Source: Nitrosopumilaceae archaeon AB1(1) (GTDB lineage Archaea > Thermoproteota > Nitrososphaeria > Nitrososphaerales > Nitrosopumilaceae). Taken from it: 32,906 nucleotides of DNA. This document shows, piece after piece, positions 7,105-15,800 of this stretch. Below the pieces are notes generated by a model. The model was not told the origin of the DNA. It did no database searches and was given only the letters and a program-made list of their open reading frames with translations. The stretch lies in the NCBI GenBank assembly GCA_033471095.1, contig CP136752.1, positions 269,433-302,338 of the forward strand, in the 5' to 3' direction. The position numbers and the translations under genes were made by a program. How positions within the stretch are numbered: the first letter of the stretch is position 1; each line of letters begins with the position of its first letter.

Positions 7105-7851
7105 ATGATTCTACTCAAACTAGGTGGCTCGATAATTACTGATAAAAATAGACCAATCACTGTCCGTCGTAAAGTTGTTGATAATTTAGGCAAAACAATT
7201 TCCAAGATTTCAGAACCAGTAATAATAATTCACGGTGGGGGTTCATTTGGACATTATTGGTCTGTAAAGTATAACATGCATACAAAACCATCAACTACAA
7301 AAAGTATCGGAGTTGCACGTGTAAGAGAATCTATGATTTCACTAAATGATACCATTACAAAATCATTCATAAAATCAAAACTTCCAATATACTCTATTCC
7401 GCCAAGTGTGTTTATGATTGGAAATAAACCAATAGTATCAAAGATCAAAGAAATTCTACAATACACTCCAAAGATGATACCGATGACATACGGTGACGCG
7501 CTATTGTATGATAAAAATAGATATTATATCCTATCAGGCGATGTCATTATGAGTATATTTGCCAAAATTCTAAAACCAAGACTAGTAATATTCACAACAA
7601 ACGTAGATGGCCTATACTCAGATTTGAAGACAAAAAAAATATTCAGTGTTGTAAAAAATGATACAAAAGGTATCATTACAGATAACCCAAAAGATGTAAC
7701 AGGTGGAATGGTGCGAAAAGTAGCAGAAGCGAAAAAAATCTCTAAAATGAAATATGATACATTTTTTATTAATGGGAATAAACCACAAAGAATATTGGAT
7801 GTAATTAATGGTAAAAAATTTGTGGGTACAAAATTTGAGGGTAAAAAATGA
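7105..7851 (+). CDS. ipk: Isopentenyl phosphate kinase
   Basis: The 248-aa amino acid kinase-fold protein starts MILLKLGGSIITDKNRP and carries IIIHGGGSFGHYW, which includes the histidine known to contact isopentenyl phosphate in this family. TTNVDGLYSDL and TGGMVRKVAEA match the ATP-binding portion. The enzyme phosphorylates isopentenyl phosphate to isopentenyl diphosphate in the archaeal mevalonate pathway. The fosfomycin resistance kinase is the closest other family, but the flanking mvk, idi-like and idsA genes argue for IPK. Its stop overlaps the ATG of the next gene (ATGA, 7848-7851). Confidence 0.93.
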   Translation: MILLKLGGSIITDKNRPITVRRKVVDNLGKTISKISEPVIIIHGGGSFGHYWSVKYNMHTKPSTTKSIGVARVRESMISLNDTITKSFIKSKLPIYSIPPSVFMIGNKPIVSKIKEILQYTPKMIPMTYGDALLYDKNRYYILSGDVIMSIFAKILKPRLVIFTTNVDGLYSDLKTKKIFSVVKNDTKGIITDNPKDVTGGMVRKVAEAKKISKMKYDTFFINGNKPQRILDVINGKKFVGTKFEGKK

Positions 7852-8477
7852 CAGAGTATTTAATACTTGTAAATAAAAAAGATGAGCCTGTTGGTATGGA
7901 GGAGAAGGTAAAATGCCATCTTCCAAATGGTAAATTACACAGGGCATTTACAGCCCTCATATTTGATGAATCTTCTCGTCTGCTTCTTGGAAAAAGAGAT
8001 GGGGGAAAGATGCTTTGGCCCAATTGCTGGGATGGAACATTTGCAAGTCATCCAAGAAAAGATGAAGGATATTCGGATGCAGCTGTACGTAGAATGCCCG
8101 AAGAGGTTGGAATAAAGTGCGATGTGGATTACGCCTTCAAGTTTGAATATCACGTGCCTTACAAGGATGTTGGCTCGGAAAATGAAATATGTGGTACACT
8201 AGTTGGACAAATAGATTCACAGATACCGTTGAGTCTTGTAGAGAAAGAAATCAGTGAGACAAGATGGATATCTGCTGAACAATTAATACAAGAATTAAAA
8301 CAATCCTCAAAAGAATTTTGTCCATGGATGTTAATAGCATTATACCTTTTACCAAAAGTAAATCCACAAATCATTACAAAGCATAAACTAGATGGATGGT
8401 TGATGAAAGATACTCTTGATATAATATATAATGCTACAAAGATTCATCTTGCAGATGAAAAGTGGAGATTGGTATGA
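7848..8477 (+). CDS. idi: Isopentenyl-diphosphate isomerase type 1-like Nudix protein
   Basis: The 209-aa protein has the type 1 IDI layout: RAFTALIFDESSRLLLGKR, then WPNCWDGTFASHPRKDEG, the Nudix-like helix AAVRRMPEEVGI, and SENEICGTLVGQI. Type 1 IDI converts isopentenyl to dimethylallyl diphosphate. The glutamate of ENEIC, matching the E. coli catalytic Glu116, is kept. The position of the essential cysteine (Cys67 in E. coli, in CGHP) is alanine here (ASHP). I recall the same WDGTxASHP in haloarchaeal proteins annotated as IDI, so this may be an archaeal subtype with altered chemistry or a different Nudix reaction on isoprenyl phosphates. Operon position between ipk and idsA, with 4-nt overlaps on both sides, supports a role in isoprenoid metabolism. 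Confidence 0.8.
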   Translation: MTEYLILVNKKDEPVGMEEKVKCHLPNGKLHRAFTALIFDESSRLLLGKRDGGKMLWPNCWDGTFASHPRKDEGYSDAAVRRMPEEVGIKCDVDYAFKFEYHVPYKDVGSENEICGTLVGQIDSQIPLSLVEKEISETRWISAEQLIQELKQSSKEFCPWMLIALYLLPKVNPQIITKHKLDGWLMKDTLDIIYNATKIHLADEKWRLV

Positions 8478-9433
8478 AGAGTAATGATACCATTAATAAA
8501 AATATCTTGTCTTCACTTGGTGGAAGACCAAAGGATTTGTATGCAGCTGCATCTCATTTAATAGAACACGGAGGAAAGCGTTTGAGACCTCACATGGTAC
8601 TAGATAGTTGTAAGATGCTTGGCGGTCGTACAAATAATGCAATGTATGCAGCTACTGCCATAGAGATGATACACAATTTTACTCTAATTCATGATGATAT
8701 GATGGACAATGATGAACTGCGTCATGGTGTGCCTACGGTACACAACAAATTTGGAATGCCAGTTGCCATATTATCTGGAGATGTTTTATACTCTAAAGCA
8801 TTTGAGGTGATTTCTCACAAAAATTTAACCGTAAATATGTCAACTAGTCTAGTTCGAGTCTTGGCACGTGCGTGTATTGAGGTTTGTGAAGGGCAAATGC
8901 TGGATATTCAAATGGCAGAATATAAAAAAATTCCATCACAAAAAGAGTATATAATAATGATCCAGAAAAAAACATCTGCATTGTTTGAGGCGTCTTGTGC
9001 AATGGGTGCTATTTGTGCAAATGCAAAGAGTAATGATGTAAAAAATCTTGCCTCATTTGGGAAAAATCTAGGAATTGCATTTCAAATTACAGATGATTTG
9101 ATTGGAGTTGTAGGGGATTCTAAAATAACAAAAAAACCTGTAGGAAATGATCTACGTGAGGGTAAAAAATCACTACCAATTGTACTTGCAATAAGAATGG
9201 CAAAGGGAAATGATAAAAAAACTATTCTAAAGGCATTTGGAAATAAAAAAGCAAGTAAAATAATGATAAGCAAGGCTGTACAGACAATTATACATCTAGG
9301 TGTAGAAGAACAAGTTAGAAAAACTGCAAATCAATATGCAAATAGAGCAAAGAGATCATTAAATTCCTATTCAGGCAAGTCTCATGCAGACCTTTTGTCA
9401 CTTTTAGATTTTATAGTAGAGAGAAGTAAATGA
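8474..9433 (+). CDS. idsA: Geranylgeranyl diphosphate synthase-type polyprenyl synthetase
   Basis: This 319-aa trans-prenyltransferase condenses isopentenyl diphosphate with allylic diphosphates to make the C20 or longer chains of archaeal lipids. It carries HGGKRLRPHM, the first aspartate-rich motif IHDDMMDND, and the second motif FQITDDLIGVVGD followed by KKPVGNDLREGKKSLP, a combination usual for archaeal IdsA. The residue before the first motif region (NFTLIHDDMMD) would bear on chain length, but I cannot predict it reliably. I chose ATG at 8474 because it overlaps the previous stop as ATGA like its neighbours; a GTG at 8462 would add four residues. Its own stop overlaps gltX by 4 nt. Confidence 0.93.
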   Translation: MKSNDTINKNILSSLGGRPKDLYAAASHLIEHGGKRLRPHMVLDSCKMLGGRTNNAMYAATAIEMIHNFTLIHDDMMDNDELRHGVPTVHNKFGMPVAILSGDVLYSKAFEVISHKNLTVNMSTSLVRVLARACIEVCEGQMLDIQMAEYKKIPSQKEYIIMIQKKTSALFEASCAMGAICANAKSNDVKNLASFGKNLGIAFQITDDLIGVVGDSKITKKPVGNDLREGKKSLPIVLAIRMAKGNDKKTILKAFGNKKASKIMISKAVQTIIHLGVEEQVRKTANQYANRAKRSLNSYSGKSHADLLSLLDFIVERSK

Positions 9434-11139
9434 CCACAGATGATTTAACAGGCGAAATTCAAAAATTAGCACTACAAAATGCACTAGAACATGATGGTAA
9501 GACTAGTGAGAAAATAATACTAGCAAAAATTCTCGGACAGATGCCAGAGATGAGAGGTAAAATTAAAGAAATTATGCCAGAGATTGCAAGTGTGGTTCAA
9601 AAAGTGAATAATTCCACTAAAGAATCACAGAGATTCGATGTGCAAAGACTATTTCCAGAATTGCTGGAAAAATCAAAAAAAACACACTCTCCTCAAAAAC
9701 CTCTACTAGCACCATTAGAGAATGCTATAGATGGCAAAGTAGTTACACGATTCCCACCTGAACCAAATGGTTATCCACACATTGGACATGCAAAGGCGGC
9801 AATAATTAATGAAGAGTATGCTAAAATGTATAATGGAAAATTAATTTTACGATTTGATGACACAAATCCACGGGCCGAACGATTAGAATATTACGCTGCG
9901 ATCAAAGTAGGATTAGATTGGCTCAACATCAAATATAATTCAGTAAAGAATACGTCAGACGATATGGAATTGATGTATGAGAAGGGTAAAAATATGATGG
10001 AATTGAATCGGGCTTATGTGTGTACTTGCAAACAAGAAAATATTAAAAATAATAGAATGAATCGTATAGCTTGTAAATGTAGTAAAAGAGATCAAGATTT
10101 AGAAGATTGGGATATGATGTTTACCAAGATCAAGCCAGGTAAAGGAATAGTTCGATTCAGGGGAGATATGAATTCGGATAATACTGTAATGCGAGATCCC
10201 GTACTATTTAGAATAGTTGATGAGAAACACCCACTTGTTGGAGACAAGTATAGGGTTTGGCCAAGTTATGATTTTGCAGTTGCAATAGAGGATAGTGCAG
10301 ATGGTATAACACATGCATTTAGAACCAAAGAGTATGAGCTTCGAAATGAATTATACTATACAATTTTAGACATACTAGAGATGCGCAAACCAATAATGTC
10401 CGAATTTTCTAGACTCGAGTTTGATGGAATGCCCGTATCAAAACGCATTCTAAGACCACTAATTGAGGACGGAAAGGTATCTTGGTATGATGATCCACGT
10501 CTACCCACACTAGAGGCACTTCGAAGACGTGGTATGAGACCAGAGGGAATAAGAAAGTTCATAGCATCACTTGGACTGACTAAAGCTGACACATTAGCAC
10601 CATTTGACGCACTAGAGTCGTTTAATCGCAAGCACGTAGATAAGACAAGTATTAGACTATTCATGGTTACAGAGCCGGTGTTGATAAAAATTAGTGGCTC
10701 TCCAGAAAAAATAGAGATTTCAAATCACCCAACCGGCGACATGGGAAAACGTACAGTAGAGGTTGGTGGGCAGGTATATCTTGCAAAAGAGGATTTACAA
10801 AATATAGCCCCAGGTACACAGATACGACTAATCGGATTAGGCAACATTAGTATAAACAAGATATCAGATCATGTGACAGCAGAGTATGTAGGGGATACAA
10901 AAGACTCGTCTGTGATCAAGGTACAATGGGTTCCAAAGATGAATAGCCACAAGATCAAAGTAATCATTCCAAAGATATTATTCATTAATGATTCATTTAA
11001 TGAGGATAGTTTGGAGGAGAAATACGCATATACAGAACCAGAGTTTCTTAATTTAGAGGAGGGTTCTGAAATTCAATTTGTAAGATTTGGTTATTGTAGA
11101 AAAGATTCTCAGAATCAAGTGATTTTTACACACAAGTGA
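9430..11139 (+). CDS. gltX: Glutamyl-tRNA synthetase (archaeal type)
   Basis: The 569-aa class I synthetase attaches glutamate to tRNA. After a helical N-terminal extension of about 95 residues, it shows the HIGH region RFPPEPNGYPHIGHAKAA, LRFDDTNPRAER, a cysteine-containing insert (VCTCKQE and IACKCSKRD, four or more cysteines that may bind zinc), and the KMSKS equivalent MPVSKRILRPL. The C-terminal part is the beta-barrel anticodon-binding domain of the archaeal/eukaryotic GluRS/GlnRS type. Archaea usually lack GlnRS and use a non-discriminating GluRS with an amidotransferase; that is known of the group, not shown here. The ATG overlaps idsA (ATGA) and the TGA overlaps the GTG of the next gene. 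Confidence 0.96.
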   Translation: MTTDDLTGEIQKLALQNALEHDGKTSEKIILAKILGQMPEMRGKIKEIMPEIASVVQKVNNSTKESQRFDVQRLFPELLEKSKKTHSPQKPLLAPLENAIDGKVVTRFPPEPNGYPHIGHAKAAIINEEYAKMYNGKLILRFDDTNPRAERLEYYAAIKVGLDWLNIKYNSVKNTSDDMELMYEKGKNMMELNRAYVCTCKQENIKNNRMNRIACKCSKRDQDLEDWDMMFTKIKPGKGIVRFRGDMNSDNTVMRDPVLFRIVDEKHPLVGDKYRVWPSYDFAVAIEDSADGITHAFRTKEYELRNELYYTILDILEMRKPIMSEFSRLEFDGMPVSKRILRPLIEDGKVSWYDDPRLPTLEALRRRGMRPEGIRKFIASLGLTKADTLAPFDALESFNRKHVDKTSIRLFMVTEPVLIKISGSPEKIEISNHPTGDMGKRTVEVGGQVYLAKEDLQNIAPGTQIRLIGLGNISINKISDHVTAEYVGDTKDSSVIKVQWVPKMNSHKIKVIIPKILFINDSFNEDSLEEKYAYTEPEFLNLEEGSEIQFVRFGYCRKDSQNQVIFTHK

Positions 11140-12005
11140 TTTTTATGAAAATTTGTAGAATAAAAAATGACAAACTAGAGACGTATGGGATAGTAGTTGG
11201 GGATTATATCTTAACAAAGAGTCAGATAGTAGATGAGACAGGAATACCAATTCCAGATAATATAAAGGACTTTATGTTTGATGGTTGGTACAATGAAATT
11301 AAAGACAAGATTTCAGATATAACAGAGAAGACTAGATTAGACAAATACACAATACTTGCCCCTATTGCAAACCCTTCAAAAATTATTTGTGTTGCATTTA
11401 ATTACACAGATCATGCATCTGATCAAAATATGATACCACCAGATGATCCTGCCATAGTGATAAAACCTAAAACCACACTCACGGGTACAAATTCAGATTT
11501 AGTATGTCCAAAATTTGCCAGAAAATTAGATTATGAGATTGAACTTGGAGTGATAATTGGGGAGATGTGCAAGAGCATCGATGCCATCAGAGCAAAGGAG
11601 GTAATATTTGGATATACGATAATGAATGATGCATCCTCTAGAGAAATTCAATTTGGCGATGGGCAGTTTACACGTGGTAAAGGTTTCGATACATTTGCCC
11701 CTTGTGGTCCATACATTACAACGGCAGATGAAATTATAGATCCAGATATGTTGAGTATGAAGACGTTTGTGAATGGAGACATTAGGCAAAACTCTTCCAC
11801 AAGCAAAGCACATATCAAAACATACGATATGATATCTAAACTAAGTCAAGTGATGACTTTGGAGAGAGGAGATATCATATCTACAGGTACTCCAACAGGA
11901 GTTGCATTGAATAATCCAAATGTAGAATTTTTAAAACACGGTGATAAAATTAGAATGGAGATTCAAGATTTAGGAATACTAGAGAATATAGTAAAAATAA
12001 TTTAA
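11136..12005 (+). CDS. Fumarylacetoacetate hydrolase (FAH) family protein
   Basis: The 289-aa product has an N-terminal small domain followed by the FAH fold. Metal ligands are visible in KLDYEIELGVIIGE, with the flanking VAFNYTDHASD and KPKTTLTGTNSDLVCP. Catalytic-region motifs are NDASSREIQFGDGQFTRGKG followed by FDTFAPCGP, and ISTGTPTGVA. Family members hydrolyse or hydrate acylpyruvates and related beta-keto acids, and some decarboxylate oxaloacetate; the substrate cannot be told from sequence. The GTG at 11136 overlaps the gltX stop as GTGA; an ATG at 11145 (MKICRIKND) is a reasonable alternative. It is the last gene of the rpoN operon and converges with the RNase H gene one base away. 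Confidence 0.9.
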   Translation: MIFMKICRIKNDKLETYGIVVGDYILTKSQIVDETGIPIPDNIKDFMFDGWYNEIKDKISDITEKTRLDKYTILAPIANPSKIICVAFNYTDHASDQNMIPPDDPAIVIKPKTTLTGTNSDLVCPKFARKLDYEIELGVIIGEMCKSIDAIRAKEVIFGYTIMNDASSREIQFGDGQFTRGKGFDTFAPCGPYITTADEIIDPDMLSMKTFVNGDIRQNSSTSKAHIKTYDMISKLSQVMTLERGDIISTGTPTGVALNNPNVEFLKHGDKIRMEIQDLGILENIVKII

Positions 12006-12006
12006 A

Positions 12007-12360
12007 TCAACTACCCAACATTTTACCTGCAAGATTTTCTTTGCGCGGTATCCATTTTAATTCAATATTTTTACATGTAGCAATTAGAGACCAAGCTTTT
12101 TGTGCAAGTAATCGTAGATTCGGAGCATTAATTGCATAATCATGATTTAGTTGGTAAATAGTATTTTTAGAATCACTATAAATTACAAGATTGTCGACAC
12201 CGTGAAATTTTTCTAGTGCAGATATTATAGCCATGTATTCTGCGTCGTTATTTGTAATGCCAGGTTTTTTTTCATAAAAGGTATCACCAGTACTTTTAAC
12301 ATAATATCCATACCCAGAATTGTTACCACCAGAACCATCTACATATATCTCAGTTTTCAT
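12007..12360 (-). CDS. rnhA: Ribonuclease HI-like protein
   Basis: At 117 aa this is a compact RNase H fold. Three of the four catalytic carboxylates are visible: Asp8 in IYVDGSGG, Glu41 in NNDAEYMA, and Asp63 in IYSDSKNT. The fourth, usually an Asp near the C-terminus, is replaced by glycine (RKENLAGKML, Gly112). Enzymes of this family cut the RNA of RNA-DNA hybrids; the missing residue may lower activity or change specificity. QLNHDYAINA and AQKAWSL resemble other short archaeal RNase H-like proteins. It lies after a membrane protein gene with an 11-nt overlap and ends one base from the convergent FAH gene. Confidence 0.85.
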   Translation of the reverse strand: MKTEIYVDGSGGNNSGYGYYVKSTGDTFYEKKPGITNNDAEYMAIISALEKFHGVDNLVIYSDSKNTIYQLNHDYAINAPNLRLLAQKAWSLIATCKNIELKWIPRKENLAGKMLGS

Positions 12361-12802
12361 GTTTGTAGATTTTACTAGCCCAAATTATAAGATTAACTAT
12401 CCCAAAGTAGATTACCGTGGCAATTAGCTGTGCAAAGATGGACGTATGATAAGGCTCTACACCCATAGTTAGAAGATAGTGTTGTAGATACCATCGCGTA
12501 GCAGCGTATGCTACCTCTCCGATACCAAGAGATAGGATAGTACCGGTAATATCTTTATAAAATTTCTGTCTATTAATGGTACCATTAGATGTATAGTATA
12601 ATTTTTTATTCACATACCAATGCAAGGTTACAAAGACAGTATAGTATACAATAAAATCAGCAACTAGTGCGATAGTTGCATTAAGTTCACTAGATGATTC
12701 TGAAAATAGTTGTGTGACTAGAGCAGATACGATAAATGATGCAATGAATCCAAAAAAAATATTTTGGTTCAAACGAATATAACGCACGTATCTATTATTC
12801 AT
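12350..12802 (-). CDS. Four-helix integral membrane protein of unknown function
   Basis: The 150-aa product has four predicted membrane segments: FFGFIASFIVSALVTQLF, IALVADFIVYYTVFVTLHWY, ILSLGIGEVAYAATRWYL, and IFAQLIATVIYFGIVNLIIW. A short basic loop (NGTINRQKFYKD) lies between helices two and three. I recognise no transporter or enzyme motif. The helix count and length loosely resemble GtrA-like small membrane proteins, but I cannot support that assignment. The gene starts at ATG 12802 and overlaps rnhA by 11 nt, so the two are probably co-transcribed. Confidence 0.7.
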   Translation of the reverse strand: MNNRYVRYIRLNQNIFFGFIASFIVSALVTQLFSESSSELNATIALVADFIVYYTVFVTLHWYVNKKLYYTSNGTINRQKFYKDITGTILSLGIGEVAYAATRWYLQHYLLTMGVEPYHTSIFAQLIATVIYFGIVNLIIWASKIYKHEN

Positions 12803-12832
12803 GATTAAAATTTAGATATATCATTATTCAAG

Positions 12833-15800
12833 TTATGGGTATGTAACATTTAATTCAGGAGTTGAGTCCAAAGGTACATCATTAATCATAATTTTATCAC
12901 CACCCAATTGAACTGCTCGAACTCTATTTATGGAATCATTGTTAGATACAAATTCAAAAATGATATTAACATCATTATTGGAATCATTCGTATCTGTTCT
13001 ATCAGAGAATCCAATTATGGTAAATGTATTATCTGTGATGATATAATTTTGTAAAATAAAATATTTTGTAGGTTGCTTCTGAGTGTTTAAATTATGTATA
13101 GTAATAGAATCTAAAAATTCAGATATTGGATCAGACAGTATGAGTTTCGAGGTATCATCCTGATGTCGCATCTTGAGAGGATTAGAGTCTAGACCAGAGG
13201 ACACATCAATACTAGTAGGTCCATCTATGGATTTTAGTGCGTGATTAGATGATTGTATGGTGATACTATCAACCAAAGATACAGCTCTTGCAGAATTTAT
13301 TAGCTCATCAGTGTGGGATATCTGAAGCAATGCTATAATACGATTATCAGACTGTATCAAAAGAGTTGTGACATATTGATCAGATATTCCATGATAAACT
13401 AATGCAAAATTATCATACAATGATTTTCGTGATGTGATATCAGATAGAACGATATTACCTTTCTTAATGATTAGTGTGTCAACAAAGTCATCAATCAGAG
13501 TAGAAGAGGAATTTTTAATCATGATTGGTTTAGATTGAGATATGATTGGAGGTGCAGGAGGAGATGGTAATTTGGCAGGAGGAGATGGTAATTTGGTAGG
13601 AGGAGATGGTAATTTGGTAGGAGGATTATCAAAGATTATTTCATCAGGGTTTTCAGTGAGTGTGATTGTTTTTCTTATACTCAATACTTGTCTGCCAACC
13701 ACATTATCAGCCGTGATTGAGACAAAAATATCTTTAAGATCAAGGGATACCTCAAATGTAAGAGTAGAATCACCGATCTTACCAGATACTAGTGTTGCAC
13801 TTTGAACACCCAAACTAGAACTACGAACAGATACACTAGGCAAGATATTTGAATCCTGTTTTGTAAATATTTGTAATATTCGATTATTATCTATTATATC
13901 CCATGTCACTTTGTAAATACTAAAATCTCCAGTGATACCAGAATTTAACACATTTGCACTACTACTACCACCGCCACCTCCGCCTCCGCCTCCGCCTCCA
14001 CCACTACTAGATATAGGAATGGCAGATGTGGCAGGAGTAGGTGTAATTTGAGGTATTGTTGTAAGTAATGTATCAGATACTAGTGTATAATATCCAAAAT
14101 TAGTAGCATGTAGAGTCCATATTGTAATCCCAGTATTAGATAAAATATAACACTCTTGAATTTGATTGGTAGTTAGAAATGTATGTACAGAATTGATATC
14201 GTTTGATTGACAGACGTGATTAATTAATTGTGGATTTTGATTTGATTGTTGATTAAATACGCTTAAATTTTGAGCAGTAGTGTTGAATACAAGTTTTACA
14301 GGTTGTGAGAAATTAAGTGTGCTGGAATCTGCCCCCATACTGACTGCAAATATATCTGCAAAGGTCAATGTGGTTGTATTTATTATATTATTTATAGTAA
14401 CATTAGAGGTAATACTAGGAATTATTACATCCACAATCTTTGGAAGATTAAAAGTTCCATTCCAAAAACTAGAAGGGACAGTCACATTGGTAGATGAAAA
14501 TAGACTTAAACCAACCAAAGTATTTACAGTGTCAGATACATTAGATATGAAATTAAAACCGGCAAGAGTAGTGTTTTGGGCAGATGTATTATATTGAATC
14601 GTATGATTTATGGTGTCTGGTCTTACCTGAATGTCTAAAAATGAATCAGTCTCTGACAGTATTATAGAATTATTTGTGTTTATTATGATATTTGGACTAG
14701 GAATAATCGACTCGGATTCATGAAATGTGGTTAGATTATTATCATCAGTAAGAGAGAAACAAACTTTTTGAGTATTGAGTGTATTGGATGTAAATATCAA
14801 TACAGAATTTTCATCATATTGATTGATATTATTTGACGATACAAATGCACAATTGTTATTTATATCTGTGGTAAACCACTGCCAAGTAGTATTTACAGCA
14901 TTATCAGATGAAGAGACAAACCAAGTGGTAGAGTTGGAAGAAGGATTCGATGGGCTAGTTATACTAGGAATCACACTAGCGACATAAATTATAGTAAATA
15001 CATATTCAAGATTAGAATTGTTCGATGTATCTTGAACAATGCCTGCCGGAATCACTACCATAATAGTTCCATTACGTATAGTTGGAGTTAGAGATAGTGT
15101 AGTGTTTGAGATAAATTCAAAAGTTGCATTTAGTACTGTTGGCATAAAAGTAGAATTAGACAAAGTCTCACTGAATAATATATCAAGTGTAATTGGATAG
15201 TTGCTAGTAAAATTTGTCGATGTGGTATTAATAATTACAACAGGTGATATAGTATCTGGAATTATTAGAGTGAAATTATAATCTAATATTGTATTGATAA
15301 AATTTCCCGTTAGGTCTTGCACTGTAGCACTCAATAGATCCAATTGTGGAGTATCAAGTGAAATTATATTCTGTCGCCGAGTCTCATTCAAGTAGAATGT
15401 CAATGTTGAATTTACAATACTAGTATTAGTATTGGATAATGATATCTGATTTGATGAATTAAATTCACTAATGAATAATCTAGATTGATTCACAAACGGA
15501 GTTAATGTTTCACTAAAGGTAATACTCAATACACCAATTCCCTCATCAAGAATCACATTATCAATGGTTGGTGGTTCTGAATCATGAAAGAAAGTAACTA
15601 TATTTGATGCGTTATTTGTGACTCCAAAACGAGATGTGGTAGAATTTGCGATGATAAAAACATAGACATTACCAGTACTAGATGGTAAAATTGTTAGAAC
15701 GAATTGTTGAGAATTTATGGTGGTAATATTTGTAATATTTGCATTGATAATTGAAATAGATGAATTTGTAAAATTAAATACAGGTTTAGAAAAATTAACT

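Noticed and set aside
13968-14003. Low-complexity GC-rich tract as a possible assembly artefact
   Set aside because: It encodes an in-frame 12-glycine linker between serine-rich ends, a common feature of secreted archaeal proteins, and the frame continues on both sides.
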